Positions 8,691 to 16,910 of a stretch of DNA of 64,000 nt are shown here, piece by piece. The stretch is from Limnohabitans sp. WS1 (GTDB lineage Bacteria > Pseudomonadota > Gammaproteobacteria > Burkholderiales > Burkholderiaceae_C). The translations under genes were made by a program, and so were the position numbers. Position 1 is the stretch's first letter. Each line of letters begins with the position of its first letter. The notes beneath the pieces are model-generated. The model searched no databases. It had not been told where the DNA came from and was given only the letters and a program-made list of their open reading frames with translations. Location of the stretch: the NCBI RefSeq assembly GCF_003063265.1, contig NZ_NERU01000001.1:703405-767404 (forward strand), read 5' to 3'.

Positions 8691-11600
8691 ATGCGCTTGT
8701 TTTCTTACCGCGACCGCCCCGTGCACTTGGGGCCCTACCCACTGGAGCGCCTGCGCCGCACGGCGGCCACGCCCGACGACAGCGTCGTGCCGCCCATGCA
8801 AGCGCTGCGTTTTGAACACGATGACCCCGAATCGATGGCCCACGCCATGGCGCGTTACATGGCCATGTTTGATCTGGTGCGCGATGGGGCCGTGAACCCG
8901 CAAATAGGGGAGATTCCGGCCGAGCCCGACGAACGCGCCCGGCACCTGAAGGCCGCGGGTTATTACTTTGACGCGTCGATGATGGGCATTTGTGCCCTGC
9001 CCGCCAGCGCCTGGCTCGCCGATCCGATCCGCAACCCCGCTGTGCCTGCCTTGGGCGAAGAGTTGGCACAAAGCCAGCCCGCCAGTTTTGCGGCGGGCAT
9101 GGACATGATCTTGGCCGATGTGCTGGAGTCCGCCCGCACTGTGCATGGGCCGATTGCGCACCACAGGCACGCCATCGTGATCCTGGTGGAGTTTGCGCGA
9201 GACCCCAAACCGGGTGAGCCCGGCTGCGACTGGCTGGACGGCACACAAGAGCCCCGTGCCGCCGTGCTGGCGGCGCAAACAGCCGTGCTGCTGTCGAGTT
9301 ATTTGCGCATGCTGGGTCACGAGGCCCGCGCCCACAGCGCCAGCTGCAGCGATGTGGACTTGGCCCGCCTGGCCCTGGCCGCAGGCCTGACGCTGCCCGA
9401 TGGCGGCAACCCCTATGTGGGCCAGCGCTATGCCTTGGCCGCTGTCAGCACCACGCTGGCCATCGCCCCCGATCAGGCGCTCGACCCTCAACAAAACCGC
9501 TGGCAAAGCCACGGCCCGGCCTGGTGGCTAGGCCAAGGCACCTTCAAAGGGGCATTCCACCGCGACGCTTATGCCCGGCGCGAGTTTCGCCAAGGGGCGC
9601 ACCCGTTTGAAACGCTCAAGCGTCAAGACACGCCCACCACCTTCATCGACCACGACCGGGTGCCTCGATTCCCGAAGCGGGCCGACTTTTTTGCCCGGGC
9701 CTTGTTTGGCGACTTGGGCAAGTCGGTGCAAGACGACGCCAAGAACGCGCACTACGTGATGAAAAGCCCCATCGGGGCCTGTGCACGTCGGGCGCTGGGC
9801 GCATTGCTGCTCTTGCAGTTTGGCCCGGCGCGTGGCCCGGTGGCCGCCAGCACGCTCGACCCCCAACGCAATGCCGACAAGCTGAAAGCCGCTTCTTACT
9901 ATTTGGGGGTGGACGCGGTGGGCCTGTGCGCCGTGCCCGAGTGGGCCTATTACTCGCACGACGCGGGTGGCAACCCCATGCCCGCTTACCACGCCAACGC
10001 GCTGAATTTGTTGATCGACCAAGGCCACGAAACCATGGAAGGCGCGAGTGGTGACGACTGGATTTCGGTGGCGCAAAGCATGCGGGCGTATTTGCGCTTT
10101 TCGCTGATGGGCGGCATCTTGGCCGAGCAGATTCGGCGGCTGGGCTATTCGGCCCGGGTGCATTCGGTGCTCGACGGTGATGTGCTGCAGCCGCCTTTGT
10201 TGTTGCTCTCGGGCCTGGGCGAAGTCAGCCGCATTGGCGAGGTGATCCTCAACCCGTTTTTGGGCCCGCGCCTGAAAAGCGGCAGCGTGACCACCGACAT
10301 GCCCATGACGCCCGACCGGCCCATCGACTTTGGCTTGCAAAGCTTTTGCGAAAGCTGCAACAAGTGCGCCCGCGAATGCCCGTCCGGGGCCATCACCGCT
10401 GGCCCCAAGCTGATGTACAACGGCTACGAAATCTGGAAAAGCGACGCCGAAAAATGTGCCCGCTACCGCATCACCAACGCGGCAGGCGGCATGTGCGGGC
10501 GCTGCATGAAAACCTGCCCATGGAATCTGGAAGGCCTGCTGGCCGACAGCCTGTGGCGCCAAGTCGCCATGAAGCTGCCCGCCGCTGCACCGGCGCTGGC
10601 GCGGCTCGATGACCTGCTCGATCGCGGCAGCATCAACCCGGTCAAAAAATGGTGGTGGGACATCGAGCTGGACAAGCGCACGGGCCGCTATGTGCAGGCT
10701 GCGCAAACCCACCAGCGCACCCTGCAAAAAGACCTGGACCTGCGCTATGAAGACCAGACTCTGGCCGTGTACCCGGCCGACAAAATGCCGCAACCTTACC
10801 CGGTGACTTACCCGGTCAACCGCGAAGAGGGCATTGCCCGCTACCAGGCCTTGCTCACGCCTGCGCAATACCAAGCCCGTTTGGCGGCAGGCCAGACCGA
10901 AGGCCTGGCCCCAGGGCCGCAGCCCTTGCCTGCCGAGCCGCCGGTGTTCCCGGTGGTGCTGCACAAACGTGAAGAGATGGCCGAGGGCCTGGCGCGTTAC
11001 GAGTTCAAAGCACCCGATGGCCGCGAGCTGCCACCGTTTGAGGCAGGCGGGCACATCGACGTGGTGATCGCGCCCGAATACCAGCGCCCCTACAGCCTGG
11101 CGGGCGATCCGGCGGACCGCAGCAAATATGTGCTGGGCGTGTTGCGCGAGCCGCCCGAATCCGGCGGGCGCGGCGGCTCGGCGCTGATGCACCGGGCTTT
11201 TCGCGAAGGGCGTAAGGTGTTTGTGTCGCGCCCGGTCAACCACTTCGCGCTGCACGAAGACGCCACCCACAGTTGGCTGATGGCCGGGGGCATTGGTGTG
11301 ACGCCCATGATCGCCATGGCGCACCGCTTGCATGCTTTGGGCAAACCGTTTGACTTTCACTACAGCGCCGCCAGCCGCACCACAGCGGGCTTTTTGAAAG
11401 ACCTGGCCCAGGCCCCCTGGGGCCATCAGGTGCAATACCACTTCAAAGACGAAGGTCAACGGGCCGACCTCATGGAACTCTTGCCCGACTTTGAGCCAGG
11501 CCAGCATGTGTACACATGCGGTGCACCGCGCTTCATGGAAGGTGTGTTTGAAGCGGCTGCTGCGCATGGCTGGCCACAAGACGCGTTACACCGCGAATAC

Positions 11601-11909
11601 TTCAGCGTGCCCGAGGCCGACGCTTGGGTGAATCAGCCCTTTGAGCTGCTGATGCAAAAGTCGGGCCGCCGCTTGAGCGTGCCCGCCGAGCGCAGCGCCA
11701 CCGAGGTGCTGGCCGAGGCGGGCGTGGGCGTCAGCGTGAAATGCAGCGACGGCCTGTGCGGCGTGTGCGCCCTGCCTTACGATGCACAAGCCTCTGATGC
11801 GGTGGAGCACCGCGACTTTGTGCTGAGCCACAAAGAGCGGCAGCACAAAATCATCTTGTGCTGCTCACGCGCCCAGCATCCTCAGGGTTTAATCGTCCTT
11901 GACATGTGA
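8691..11909 (+). CDS. Self-sufficient reductive dehalogenase: RdhA domain fused to NAD(P)H/flavin/2Fe-2S reductase (BhbA/NpRdhA type)
   Basis: A 1072-residue cytosolic fusion. The reductive dehalogenase part covers roughly residues 85-690: a cobalamin-domain-like region around 396-545, then Cys 553, 556, 559, 563 (CESCNKCARECP), Cys 589 and Cys 602, 605, 609 (CGRCMKTCP) as ligands for two 4Fe-4S clusters. The C-terminal part is a phthalate-dioxygenase-reductase module: flavin motif RPYS at 799-802, nucleotide motif GGIGVTP at 866-872, Cys943, and a plant-type 2Fe-2S site at Cys 1018, 1023, 1026 and 1057 or 1058. There is no Tat signal peptide and no RdhB anchor gene, unlike respiratory enzymes. 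Characterised relatives with this architecture remove halogens from halophenols or halohydroxybenzoates aerobically. The N-terminal 280 residues look like a degenerate copy of the cobalamin domain. ATG 8691 has GGGGG upstream. The substrate is inferred only as a halo-aromatic. Confidence 0.9.
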   Translation: MRLFSYRDRPVHLGPYPLERLRRTAATPDDSVVPPMQALRFEHDDPESMAHAMARYMAMFDLVRDGAVNPQIGEIPAEPDERARHLKAAGYYFDASMMGICALPASAWLADPIRNPAVPALGEELAQSQPASFAAGMDMILADVLESARTVHGPIAHHRHAIVILVEFARDPKPGEPGCDWLDGTQEPRAAVLAAQTAVLLSSYLRMLGHEARAHSASCSDVDLARLALAAGLTLPDGGNPYVGQRYALAAVSTTLAIAPDQALDPQQNRWQSHGPAWWLGQGTFKGAFHRDAYARREFRQGAHPFETLKRQDTPTTFIDHDRVPRFPKRADFFARALFGDLGKSVQDDAKNAHYVMKSPIGACARRALGALLLLQFGPARGPVAASTLDPQRNADKLKAASYYLGVDAVGLCAVPEWAYYSHDAGGNPMPAYHANALNLLIDQGHETMEGASGDDWISVAQSMRAYLRFSLMGGILAEQIRRLGYSARVHSVLDGDVLQPPLLLLSGLGEVSRIGEVILNPFLGPRLKSGSVTTDMPMTPDRPIDFGLQSFCESCNKCARECPSGAITAGPKLMYNGYEIWKSDAEKCARYRITNAAGGMCGRCMKTCPWNLEGLLADSLWRQVAMKLPAAAPALARLDDLLDRGSINPVKKWWWDIELDKRTGRYVQAAQTHQRTLQKDLDLRYEDQTLAVYPADKMPQPYPVTYPVNREEGIARYQALLTPAQYQARLAAGQTEGLAPGPQPLPAEPPVFPVVLHKREEMAEGLARYEFKAPDGRELPPFEAGGHIDVVIAPEYQRPYSLAGDPADRSKYVLGVLREPPESGGRGGSALMHRAFREGRKVFVSRPVNHFALHEDATHSWLMAGGIGVTPMIAMAHRLHALGKPFDFHYSAASRTTAGFLKDLAQAPWGHQVQYHFKDEGQRADLMELLPDFEPGQHVYTCGAPRFMEGVFEAAAAHGWPQDALHREYFSVPEADAWVNQPFELLMQKSGRRLSVPAERSATEVLAEAGVGVSVKCSDGLCGVCALPYDAQASDAVEHRDFVLSHKERQHKIILCCSRAQHPQGLIVLDM

Positions 11910-11989
11910 AGAGGGGATCGCTTGAATCCGGTCGAGGCCGAGGCGATCTGCACCGTGTCTGCAATACATCAACAACAGGGAGAAATCAT

Positions 11990-12709
11990 ATGGACAAAGA
12001 ACGCCAAGTCTTCATCACCGGCGGCACCAGCGGCATTGGCGCAGCCATTGCACGGGCTTTTGCGGCCACGGGGGCCAGTGTCACCGCCACGGGGGCCACC
12101 AAGGCCGAAGTGGAAGCTGCACAGGCTTTGCCCGCCAACCGCCTGATCGCTTTCCATGTGATGGACGTGCGTCACGCAGAGCATGTGCGGGCACATCTGG
12201 GTGAATACACCGCGCTCGATGTGTTGGTCAACTGCGCCGGCATCATCCAGCGCAACGCCGAGCACGACCCTGAGGTGTTTGCCCAAACCGTCGACATCAA
12301 CCTCAACGGCACCATGCGGGTGTGCGCTGCGGCGCGTGCAGGCCTCAAGGCACGCCAAGGCTGCATCGTCAACACCGCTTCCATGCTGAGTTTTTTTGGG
12401 GGTGGCCTCACGCCCGGCTACAGCGCCAGCAAGGGCGGTGTGGCGCAACTGACCAAGTCGCTCGCCATTGCCTATGCGGCCGACGGCATCCGGGTGAACG
12501 CCGTGGCCCCGGGCTGGATCGCGACGCCCTTGACCCAAGCCTTGCAGGACGACCCGGCACGCAACGCCCAAATTGTGGGCCGCACGCCCATGGGCCGTTG
12601 GGGCCAGCCCGAAGACGTGGCCGATCCGGTGCTGTTTTTGGCCAGCCCGGCCGCACGTTTTGTCACGGGCGTGGTCTTGCCTGTGGACGGTGGTTACCTG
12701 ATTCAATGA
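11990..12709 (+). CDS. SDR family oxidoreductase
   Basis: A classical short-chain dehydrogenase of 239 residues: nucleotide motif TGGTSGIG near residue 10, NCAG near 81, and catalytic YSASK near 144-148 (Y-x3-K), ending DGGYL. The start at ATG 11990 has AGGGAGA 7 nt upstream. It lies 80 bp after the reductive dehalogenase on the same strand, so it may be co-expressed, but the gap leaves room for its own promoter. NAD(P) preference and substrate are not evident; classical SDRs reduce ketones or oxidise secondary alcohols. Confidence 0.86.
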   Translation: MDKERQVFITGGTSGIGAAIARAFAATGASVTATGATKAEVEAAQALPANRLIAFHVMDVRHAEHVRAHLGEYTALDVLVNCAGIIQRNAEHDPEVFAQTVDINLNGTMRVCAAARAGLKARQGCIVNTASMLSFFGGGLTPGYSASKGGVAQLTKSLAIAYAADGIRVNAVAPGWIATPLTQALQDDPARNAQIVGRTPMGRWGQPEDVADPVLFLASPAARFVTGVVLPVDGGYLIQ

Positions 12710-12783
12710 ACCGTTGGGCGGGGGTGCTGACTGGGCGCCCGGGTGCCGAGTCAGGCTACAAGTTTTAACAAAATTTACTTTTT

Positions 12784-12806
12784 AATCACTCGTGTGATTG
12801 TTTTGT
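12784..12806 (+). terminator. Possible rho-independent terminator after the SDR gene
   Basis: Perfect 6-bp arms AATCAC (12784-12789) and GTGATT (12794-12799) with a TCGT loop, followed by GTTTTGTT. The stem is short and AT-rich, so the call is tentative. The surrounding 12710-12857 holds nothing else recognised. Confidence 0.4.
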
Positions 12807-12857
12807 TGGCATGAATTGATAAATAAAATAGAGCACTTTGGATTTATCTGACCACCC

Positions 12858-13223
12858 ATGCGTTTGTTGTTGACTGTGTCCACCCTCTTGGGTTTGTTCT
12901 TGGCGGGCTGCGCCACAGGGTCCGCCCCGATGGCGGGCGCCGAAATCCAGTCCATCACCGACATCATGGTGTGTGACCAAGACCCGGCCCCTGTTCGAGG
13001 GGCTCGCGGCGAATACCAGGGCTTGCAACTGGGCTGCGCTTTGAATCAGCGGCCAGGCCAAATGCTCATCGTTCAGGAGAGCCCGTCCAGACGGGTCAAA
13101 CTCCAAAACGATGCGCACAAGAACGGTTTTTTCAAGGTGGGCGACCGGGTCATTTACCCGGCTGAGAGCATCTGGTCACGTCACGCAGCAGACTTGCCCT
13201 GGATCAAACTGGCCCCGCCTTGA
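12858..13223 (+). CDS. Hypothetical lipoprotein
   Basis: A 121-residue protein beginning MRLLLTVSTLLGLFLAGCAT, with a clear lipobox (LAGC) cleaved before Cys18. Ala at +2 predicts the outer membrane. The mature part is about 100 residues with two further Cys (in MVCDQD and LGCALN), which may form a disulfide, and a basic, Val-rich end (FKVGDRVIY) resembling the glycine-zipper/SlyB-like lipoproteins of betaproteobacteria. I cannot assign a function. It is monocistronic and is followed by a REP-like repeat at 13259. Confidence 0.7.
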   Translation: MRLLLTVSTLLGLFLAGCATGSAPMAGAEIQSITDIMVCDQDPAPVRGARGEYQGLQLGCALNQRPGQMLIVQESPSRRVKLQNDAHKNGFFKVGDRVIYPAESIWSRHAADLPWIKLAPP

Positions 13224-13258
13224 GCGCGGGGCATGCAAGCTTGCAGGACCCGCCACCC

Positions 13259-13337
13259 GTAGGAGCGGTGCCCCCGCCGCGATCAAGCCTCGCAGACCAC
13301 TGCCCATCGCCGCGAGGGCGAGGCACCCACACCTACA
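13259..13337. repeat. REP-like palindromic element, family A
   Basis: The ends GTAGGAGCGGTGCC and ...CACCTAC are imperfect inverted repeats, with the internal blocks CCGCGAT, AAGCCTCGCAGACCAC and CCATCGCC. It matches the reverse complement of each unit of the tandem array at 19063-19504, and the copy at 57624-57696. It lies between two convergent genes, as REP elements usually do. Confidence 0.75.
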
Positions 13338-13356
13338 AGGCCCAGTCCCCGGGCGT

Positions 13357-13674
13357 TCAGGGCTGTGGTCCCCAAGGCGCGGACAGCATGAGCTTGTTTT
13401 CCTGCTCGCGGATCAGCGGGCGGATTTTGGCCGCAAAGGCCATGAATTGCGCATCGCCATACACCCCGGCCCAAAAAGCGCGGCGGTCGTTGTCGTCGTC
13501 GAACTTCCAGACGTGGATGAGTTGGTTCAGCGCACCCACGTCACCGGTGAAATAACCCACCAATTTTTGCGGGTGCTTGGACAGCACCGGCCAGCCTTCG
13601 TTGGTGTAGAGCGAGACCAGCTCAGACATTTTTCCCACAATCGCGTGGTAGGTGCGCAGTTCATAAATGGCCAT
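13357..13674 (-). CDS. NIPSNAP family protein
   Basis: A 105-residue ferredoxin-like-fold protein with the characteristic start MAIYELRTYH, the conserved middle GYFTGDVGALNQLIHVWKF and the end KIRPLI. NIPSNAP proteins are small dimeric alpha/beta-barrel proteins of largely unknown biochemical role, often placed near aromatic or amino-acid catabolic genes. ATG 13674 is preceded by GGAG at 5 nt. In-frame codons further upstream would extend it across the argE promoter region and lack family similarity. The gene is divergent from argE. Confidence 0.85.
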   Translation of the reverse strand: MAIYELRTYHAIVGKMSELVSLYTNEGWPVLSKHPQKLVGYFTGDVGALNQLIHVWKFDDDNDRRAFWAGVYGDAQFMAFAAKIRPLIREQENKLMLSAPWGPQP

Positions 13675-13883
13675 GAAAACTCCAAGTGTTCGGGGTGAAA
13701 GGAACACAAACTTTAGGCGCAGATGACGCCTGCGCATGTCGGCAAGGTGACGCCGGGCAGGCCGGGCTTGGCGCATCCACCAGCCATGCCCTGTAAGATC
13801 AAAAACTGTTCCGGCTGAACAGTCCTGGCTGAACTGTCCCGGGTTTGAGCCCCCGCTTTGCCCCCGTCTTGATGGAGACCCCC

Positions 13884-15104
13884 ATGAACGCACCGCTTCC
13901 TCACGCCGCCCTGAGCCCTGTGCAAGCCGCCGACCTGGCCGCCTTGCCCCTCATCGAAAAATGGATCGCCTTTGCCACCGTCTCCCGCGACAGCAACCTG
14001 GCCTTGCTGGACTGGACCGAGGCTTACCTGAACGATCTGGGCATCAGCTGCAGCCGCACCTACGACGACAGCGGGCAAAAAGCCAACCTCTGGGCCACCC
14101 TGCCCGCGCACGACGGCGAAACCAAAGTGGGCGGCCTGGTGTTGTCGGGCCACACCGACGTGGTGCCGGTGGACGGCCAGCCCTGGGACACCGACCCGTT
14201 CAAAGTCGTGATCCAAGGCGACAAGATGTACGGCCGGGGCGTGACCGACATGAAGAGTTTTGGGGCCATCTGCCTGATGATGGTGCCCGAGCTGCTGAAA
14301 AGAAAACTCAAGCGCCCGATCCACCTGGCTTTCAGCTACGACGAAGAAGTGGGCTGCATTGGCGTGCGCCGCATGATTGCCGACATGGTGGCCCAGGGCT
14401 TCAAGCCTGCAGGCTGCATCGTGGGCGAGCCCACCGGCATGCAGGTGGTGATTGCGCACAAGGGCAAGCATTCGTACAAAACCACGGTGCACGGTTTTGA
14501 GGCCCATTCTTCGCTCACGCCGCTGGGTGTGAACGCGGTCGAGATCGCTTGCGAGTTTGTGGCGAACCTGAAAACCATGCACCGCGAGCTGGTTCAAAAC
14601 GGCCCGTTCGACCCGATCTACGACGTGCCGCACACCACCATCCACACGGGCGTGATCGCAGGCGGCACCGCGCTCAACATCATCCCGCGCCAGTGCGAGG
14701 TGACTTGGGAAATCCGCCACCACCACATGAACACGCCCGAAGACCTGTTTGCCCAGGCCAAAGCCTTTGGCGAGAGCTTGGTGCCCGCCATGCAAGCGGT
14801 CGCACCCGACACCGGCATCACGCATGAACTCAAATCGGTGTTGCCCGGTTTTGCCACGGCGGCCGACAGTGAGATCGCGCAGCTGTGTTTTGACTGCGCC
14901 GAAGTCGACCCGGCCAGTGGCGCGGGCAAGGTGTCCTTTGGCACGGAAGCTGCTCTGTTTCACCAGGCGGGTGTGCCCACCATCGTGTGCGGCCCCGGCC
15001 ACATCGCGCAGGCGCACCAGCCCAACGAGTGGGTCACGCTGGAGCAACTGGCCTGGTGCGAGCGCTTCATGCGCCGCCTGGCCGACCGGGTGTGCGTGGC
15101 CTGA
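13884..15104 (+). CDS. argE: Acetylornithine deacetylase
   Basis: A 406-residue M20-family metallohydrolase that removes the acetyl group from N-acetylornithine in arginine synthesis. Metal and catalytic boxes are in order: SGHTDVVPVDGQPW (His and Asp), GRGVTDMKS, DEEVGCIGVR (Glu-Glu pair), GEPTGM, and the C-terminal FGTEAALFHQAG..CGPGHIAQAHQPNEW. The ATG at 13884 has GGAG at 13874-13877. The DEEVG..GEPTGM spacing and the ending are those of ArgE rather than DapE. The Bug receptor gene begins 36 bp downstream and may be transcribed with it. Confidence 0.9.
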   Translation: MNAPLPHAALSPVQAADLAALPLIEKWIAFATVSRDSNLALLDWTEAYLNDLGISCSRTYDDSGQKANLWATLPAHDGETKVGGLVLSGHTDVVPVDGQPWDTDPFKVVIQGDKMYGRGVTDMKSFGAICLMMVPELLKRKLKRPIHLAFSYDEEVGCIGVRRMIADMVAQGFKPAGCIVGEPTGMQVVIAHKGKHSYKTTVHGFEAHSSLTPLGVNAVEIACEFVANLKTMHRELVQNGPFDPIYDVPHTTIHTGVIAGGTALNIIPRQCEVTWEIRHHHMNTPEDLFAQAKAFGESLVPAMQAVAPDTGITHELKSVLPGFATAADSEIAQLCFDCAEVDPASGAGKVSFGTEAALFHQAGVPTIVCGPGHIAQAHQPNEWVTLEQLAWCERFMRRLADRVCVA

Positions 15105-15140
15105 CTTTGAATGTTTTGAACCCATCACAAGGAAACTCTC

Positions 15141-16109
15141 ATGATGCAACGGCGTGAAATTTTGACGGCCACTTTGGGCACAGCTTTGCTGTCGGCCGTG
15201 GGCCTGGCGCAAGCGCAATCCACCAAAACGGTGCGCATCGTGGTGCCTTTTGCAGCCGGTGGTGTGCAAGACACGCTGGCCCGTGCGCTGTCCCAAGAGA
15301 TGGCAGCGGCCTTGGGCCAGACGGTCATTGTGGAAAACCGCGCAGGCGCAGGCGGCACCGTGGGCACCGGTTATGTGGCCCGCGCCGAGGCCGATGGCAC
15401 GGTGATGGTGGCCGCAGCGGCCAGCCACAACATTGCCGGATCGCTCTACACCAAGCTGGCTTATGACCCGCAAAAAGACTTTGCACCCCTGGCCCACATT
15501 GGCAGCGCCAGCTACGTGCTCATGGTGCACCCCGATGTGCCCGCCAAAAACGCGGCCGAATTCATCCGTTATGCCAAGGCCAACCCCGGCAAGATGAACT
15601 ACGCCAGCGCCGGTGTGGGCAGTGCCACCCACTTGGCCATGGCCTATTTCACGGGTCTGTCGGGCACGGACGTGGTGCACATCCCGCTCAAGGCCACGGG
15701 CGAAGCCATCAACGAAGTGCTCTCGGGCCGCGCCCAAGCGGTGATTGCGGCCAGCATTGGCGCACTGTCTTTTGTCAAGGACAACCGCATCCGCTTGCTC
15801 GGGGTGACCTCGCCCCAGCGCAGCAAATACCTGCCCGACTTGCCCACCATTGCCGAGAGCGGTTTGCCGGGTTACCAGTTTGATTCGTGGTTCGGCTTCT
15901 TGGGCCCTGCCGCTGTGCCGGCCGCCGAAGCCAACCGCATCAACGCGGCTGTGAGCAAATTGCTCAAAGACCCGGCCGTGTTGGCCCGCCTGGACAAGCA
16001 AGGCATTGAGCCCCGCGACATGAGCAACGCCGATTTCGGCAAGCTTTTGGCCGCCGACTATGTGCGCATGGCGCAGGTGGTCAAGGCTTCGGGGGCCAAG
16101 ATCGATTGA
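15141..16109 (+). CDS. Bug-type tripartite tricarboxylate transporter substrate-binding protein
   Basis: A 322-residue periplasmic receptor of the TctC/Bug family. It starts MMQRREILTATLGTALLSAV with a signal peptide ending AQAQ. The family core is clear: IVVPFAAGGVQDTLAR near residue 35, NRAGAGGTVG near 72, and PDLPTIAESGLPGYQFDSWFG near 232-252. Such receptors bind carboxylates, but orphan copies without TctA/TctB, as here, are abundant in Burkholderiales and their ligands are usually unknown. RBS AAGGA lies 7 nt before the first of two adjacent ATGs. Confidence 0.88.
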   Translation: MMQRREILTATLGTALLSAVGLAQAQSTKTVRIVVPFAAGGVQDTLARALSQEMAAALGQTVIVENRAGAGGTVGTGYVARAEADGTVMVAAAASHNIAGSLYTKLAYDPQKDFAPLAHIGSASYVLMVHPDVPAKNAAEFIRYAKANPGKMNYASAGVGSATHLAMAYFTGLSGTDVVHIPLKATGEAINEVLSGRAQAVIAASIGALSFVKDNRIRLLGVTSPQRSKYLPDLPTIAESGLPGYQFDSWFGFLGPAAVPAAEANRINAAVSKLLKDPAVLARLDKQGIEPRDMSNADFGKLLAADYVRMAQVVKASGAKID

Positions 16110-16178
16110 TCCTCCCCAGGGTCAGGCGGCGGGGGCCTGTTCGGCCAAAGGCGCTGTTCAGGCAACCATGAAGGCTGT

Positions 16179-16745
16179 TCACGCGCCCCAGCCGGACAAA
16201 GCGATCACGCCCAGCACCGCAAAAATGCCTGCCGACACCAAGTGAACAAGGCGCAGGGGCACGCGCCGGGTGATGGCGTCACCCAGCCAGACCACCGGGG
16301 CGTTGGCCAGTATCATGCCCAAGGTGGTGCCTGCGACCACCATCAACCAAGCGTTGTACTGCGCGGCCAACATGACCGTGGCAATTTGGGTTTTGTCGCC
16401 CATTTCTGCCAAAAAGAAGGCCACGACGGTCGTTAGAAAGACGCCCATGCGGGGGGCGCTGTTGCCCTCATCGTCGTCCAGTTTGTCGGGAATGAGCATC
16501 CACACGGCCATGGCAATGAACGATGCACCCAAGACCCAGCGCAACACATCGGGCCCCATCACCGTGGTGACCCAACTGCCCACAGCACCGGCCAGTCCAT
16601 GGTTGGCCAGTGTGGCCACTAAGATGCCCAGCACAATGGGCCAGGGTTTGCGAAAACGGGCGGCGAGGACCAGCGACAAGAGTTGGGTTTTGTCGCCCAT
16701 TTCGGCCAGGGCCACGATGCCGGTCGAGACGAGGAAAGCTTCCAT
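16179..16745 (-). CDS. TMEM165/GDT1 family (UPF0016) cation transporter
   Basis: A 188-residue membrane protein with six predicted helices in two homologous halves, each bearing the family signature EMGDKT (residues 15-20 and 114-119). Characterised members export Mn2+ or exchange Ca2+/Mn2+ for protons, so a manganese-efflux role is likely. The variable loop around residue 90 (DKLDDDEG) is acidic. I looked for a yybP-ykoY manganese riboswitch in the 165-bp leader shared with amtB and did not recognise one. It is convergent with the Bug receptor gene and divergent from amtB. Confidence 0.85.
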   Translation of the reverse strand: MEAFLVSTGIVALAEMGDKTQLLSLVLAARFRKPWPIVLGILVATLANHGLAGAVGSWVTTVMGPDVLRWVLGASFIAMAVWMLIPDKLDDDEGNSAPRMGVFLTTVVAFFLAEMGDKTQIATVMLAAQYNAWLMVVAGTTLGMILANAPVVWLGDAITRRVPLRLVHLVSAGIFAVLGVIALSGWGA

Positions 16746-16822
16746 AGGGTGGATTCACAGAGTCAAAGATGGCGCATCTTACGTGAGCGATCTGGGCCTG
16801 TTGTGCAGGTGTGCATCAATTT

Positions 16823-16838
16823 GGGCCTATTTCTTGCT
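16823..16838 (+). promoter_or_regulatory. Sigma54-type promoter upstream of amtB
   Basis: GGGCCTATTTCTTGCT has GG at 16824-16825 and GC at 16836-16837 separated by 10 bp, and matches TGGCAC-N5-TTGCW at GGC and TTGCT. That would place transcription start about 60 bp before amtB. Just downstream a 7-bp inverted repeat TTGGTGC (16844-16850) ... GCACCAA resembles half-sites of the NtrC consensus, though NtrC sites normally lie upstream of the promoter. Confidence 0.45.
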
Positions 16839-16910
16839 TTCGTTTGGTGCGCCAAGGGGCATGAAACCCTTTATGCACCAATTTAGTTCAAAAAACCTTG
16901 AGAGACGGTC

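Noticed and set aside
9528..11579. A 683-codon open frame on the minus strand
   Set aside because: It lies wholly antisense to the reductive dehalogenase fusion, whose domains are unmistakable.
13713..16001. A 762-codon open frame on the minus strand
   Set aside because: It is antisense to argE and the Bug receptor, is His/Gly-rich with no recognisable domain, and arises from GC-rich codon bias of the real genes.
16746..16910. yybP-ykoY (manganese) riboswitch before the GDT1-type gene
   Set aside because: The expected conserved helices and loops were not recognisable in the leader on the minus strand.
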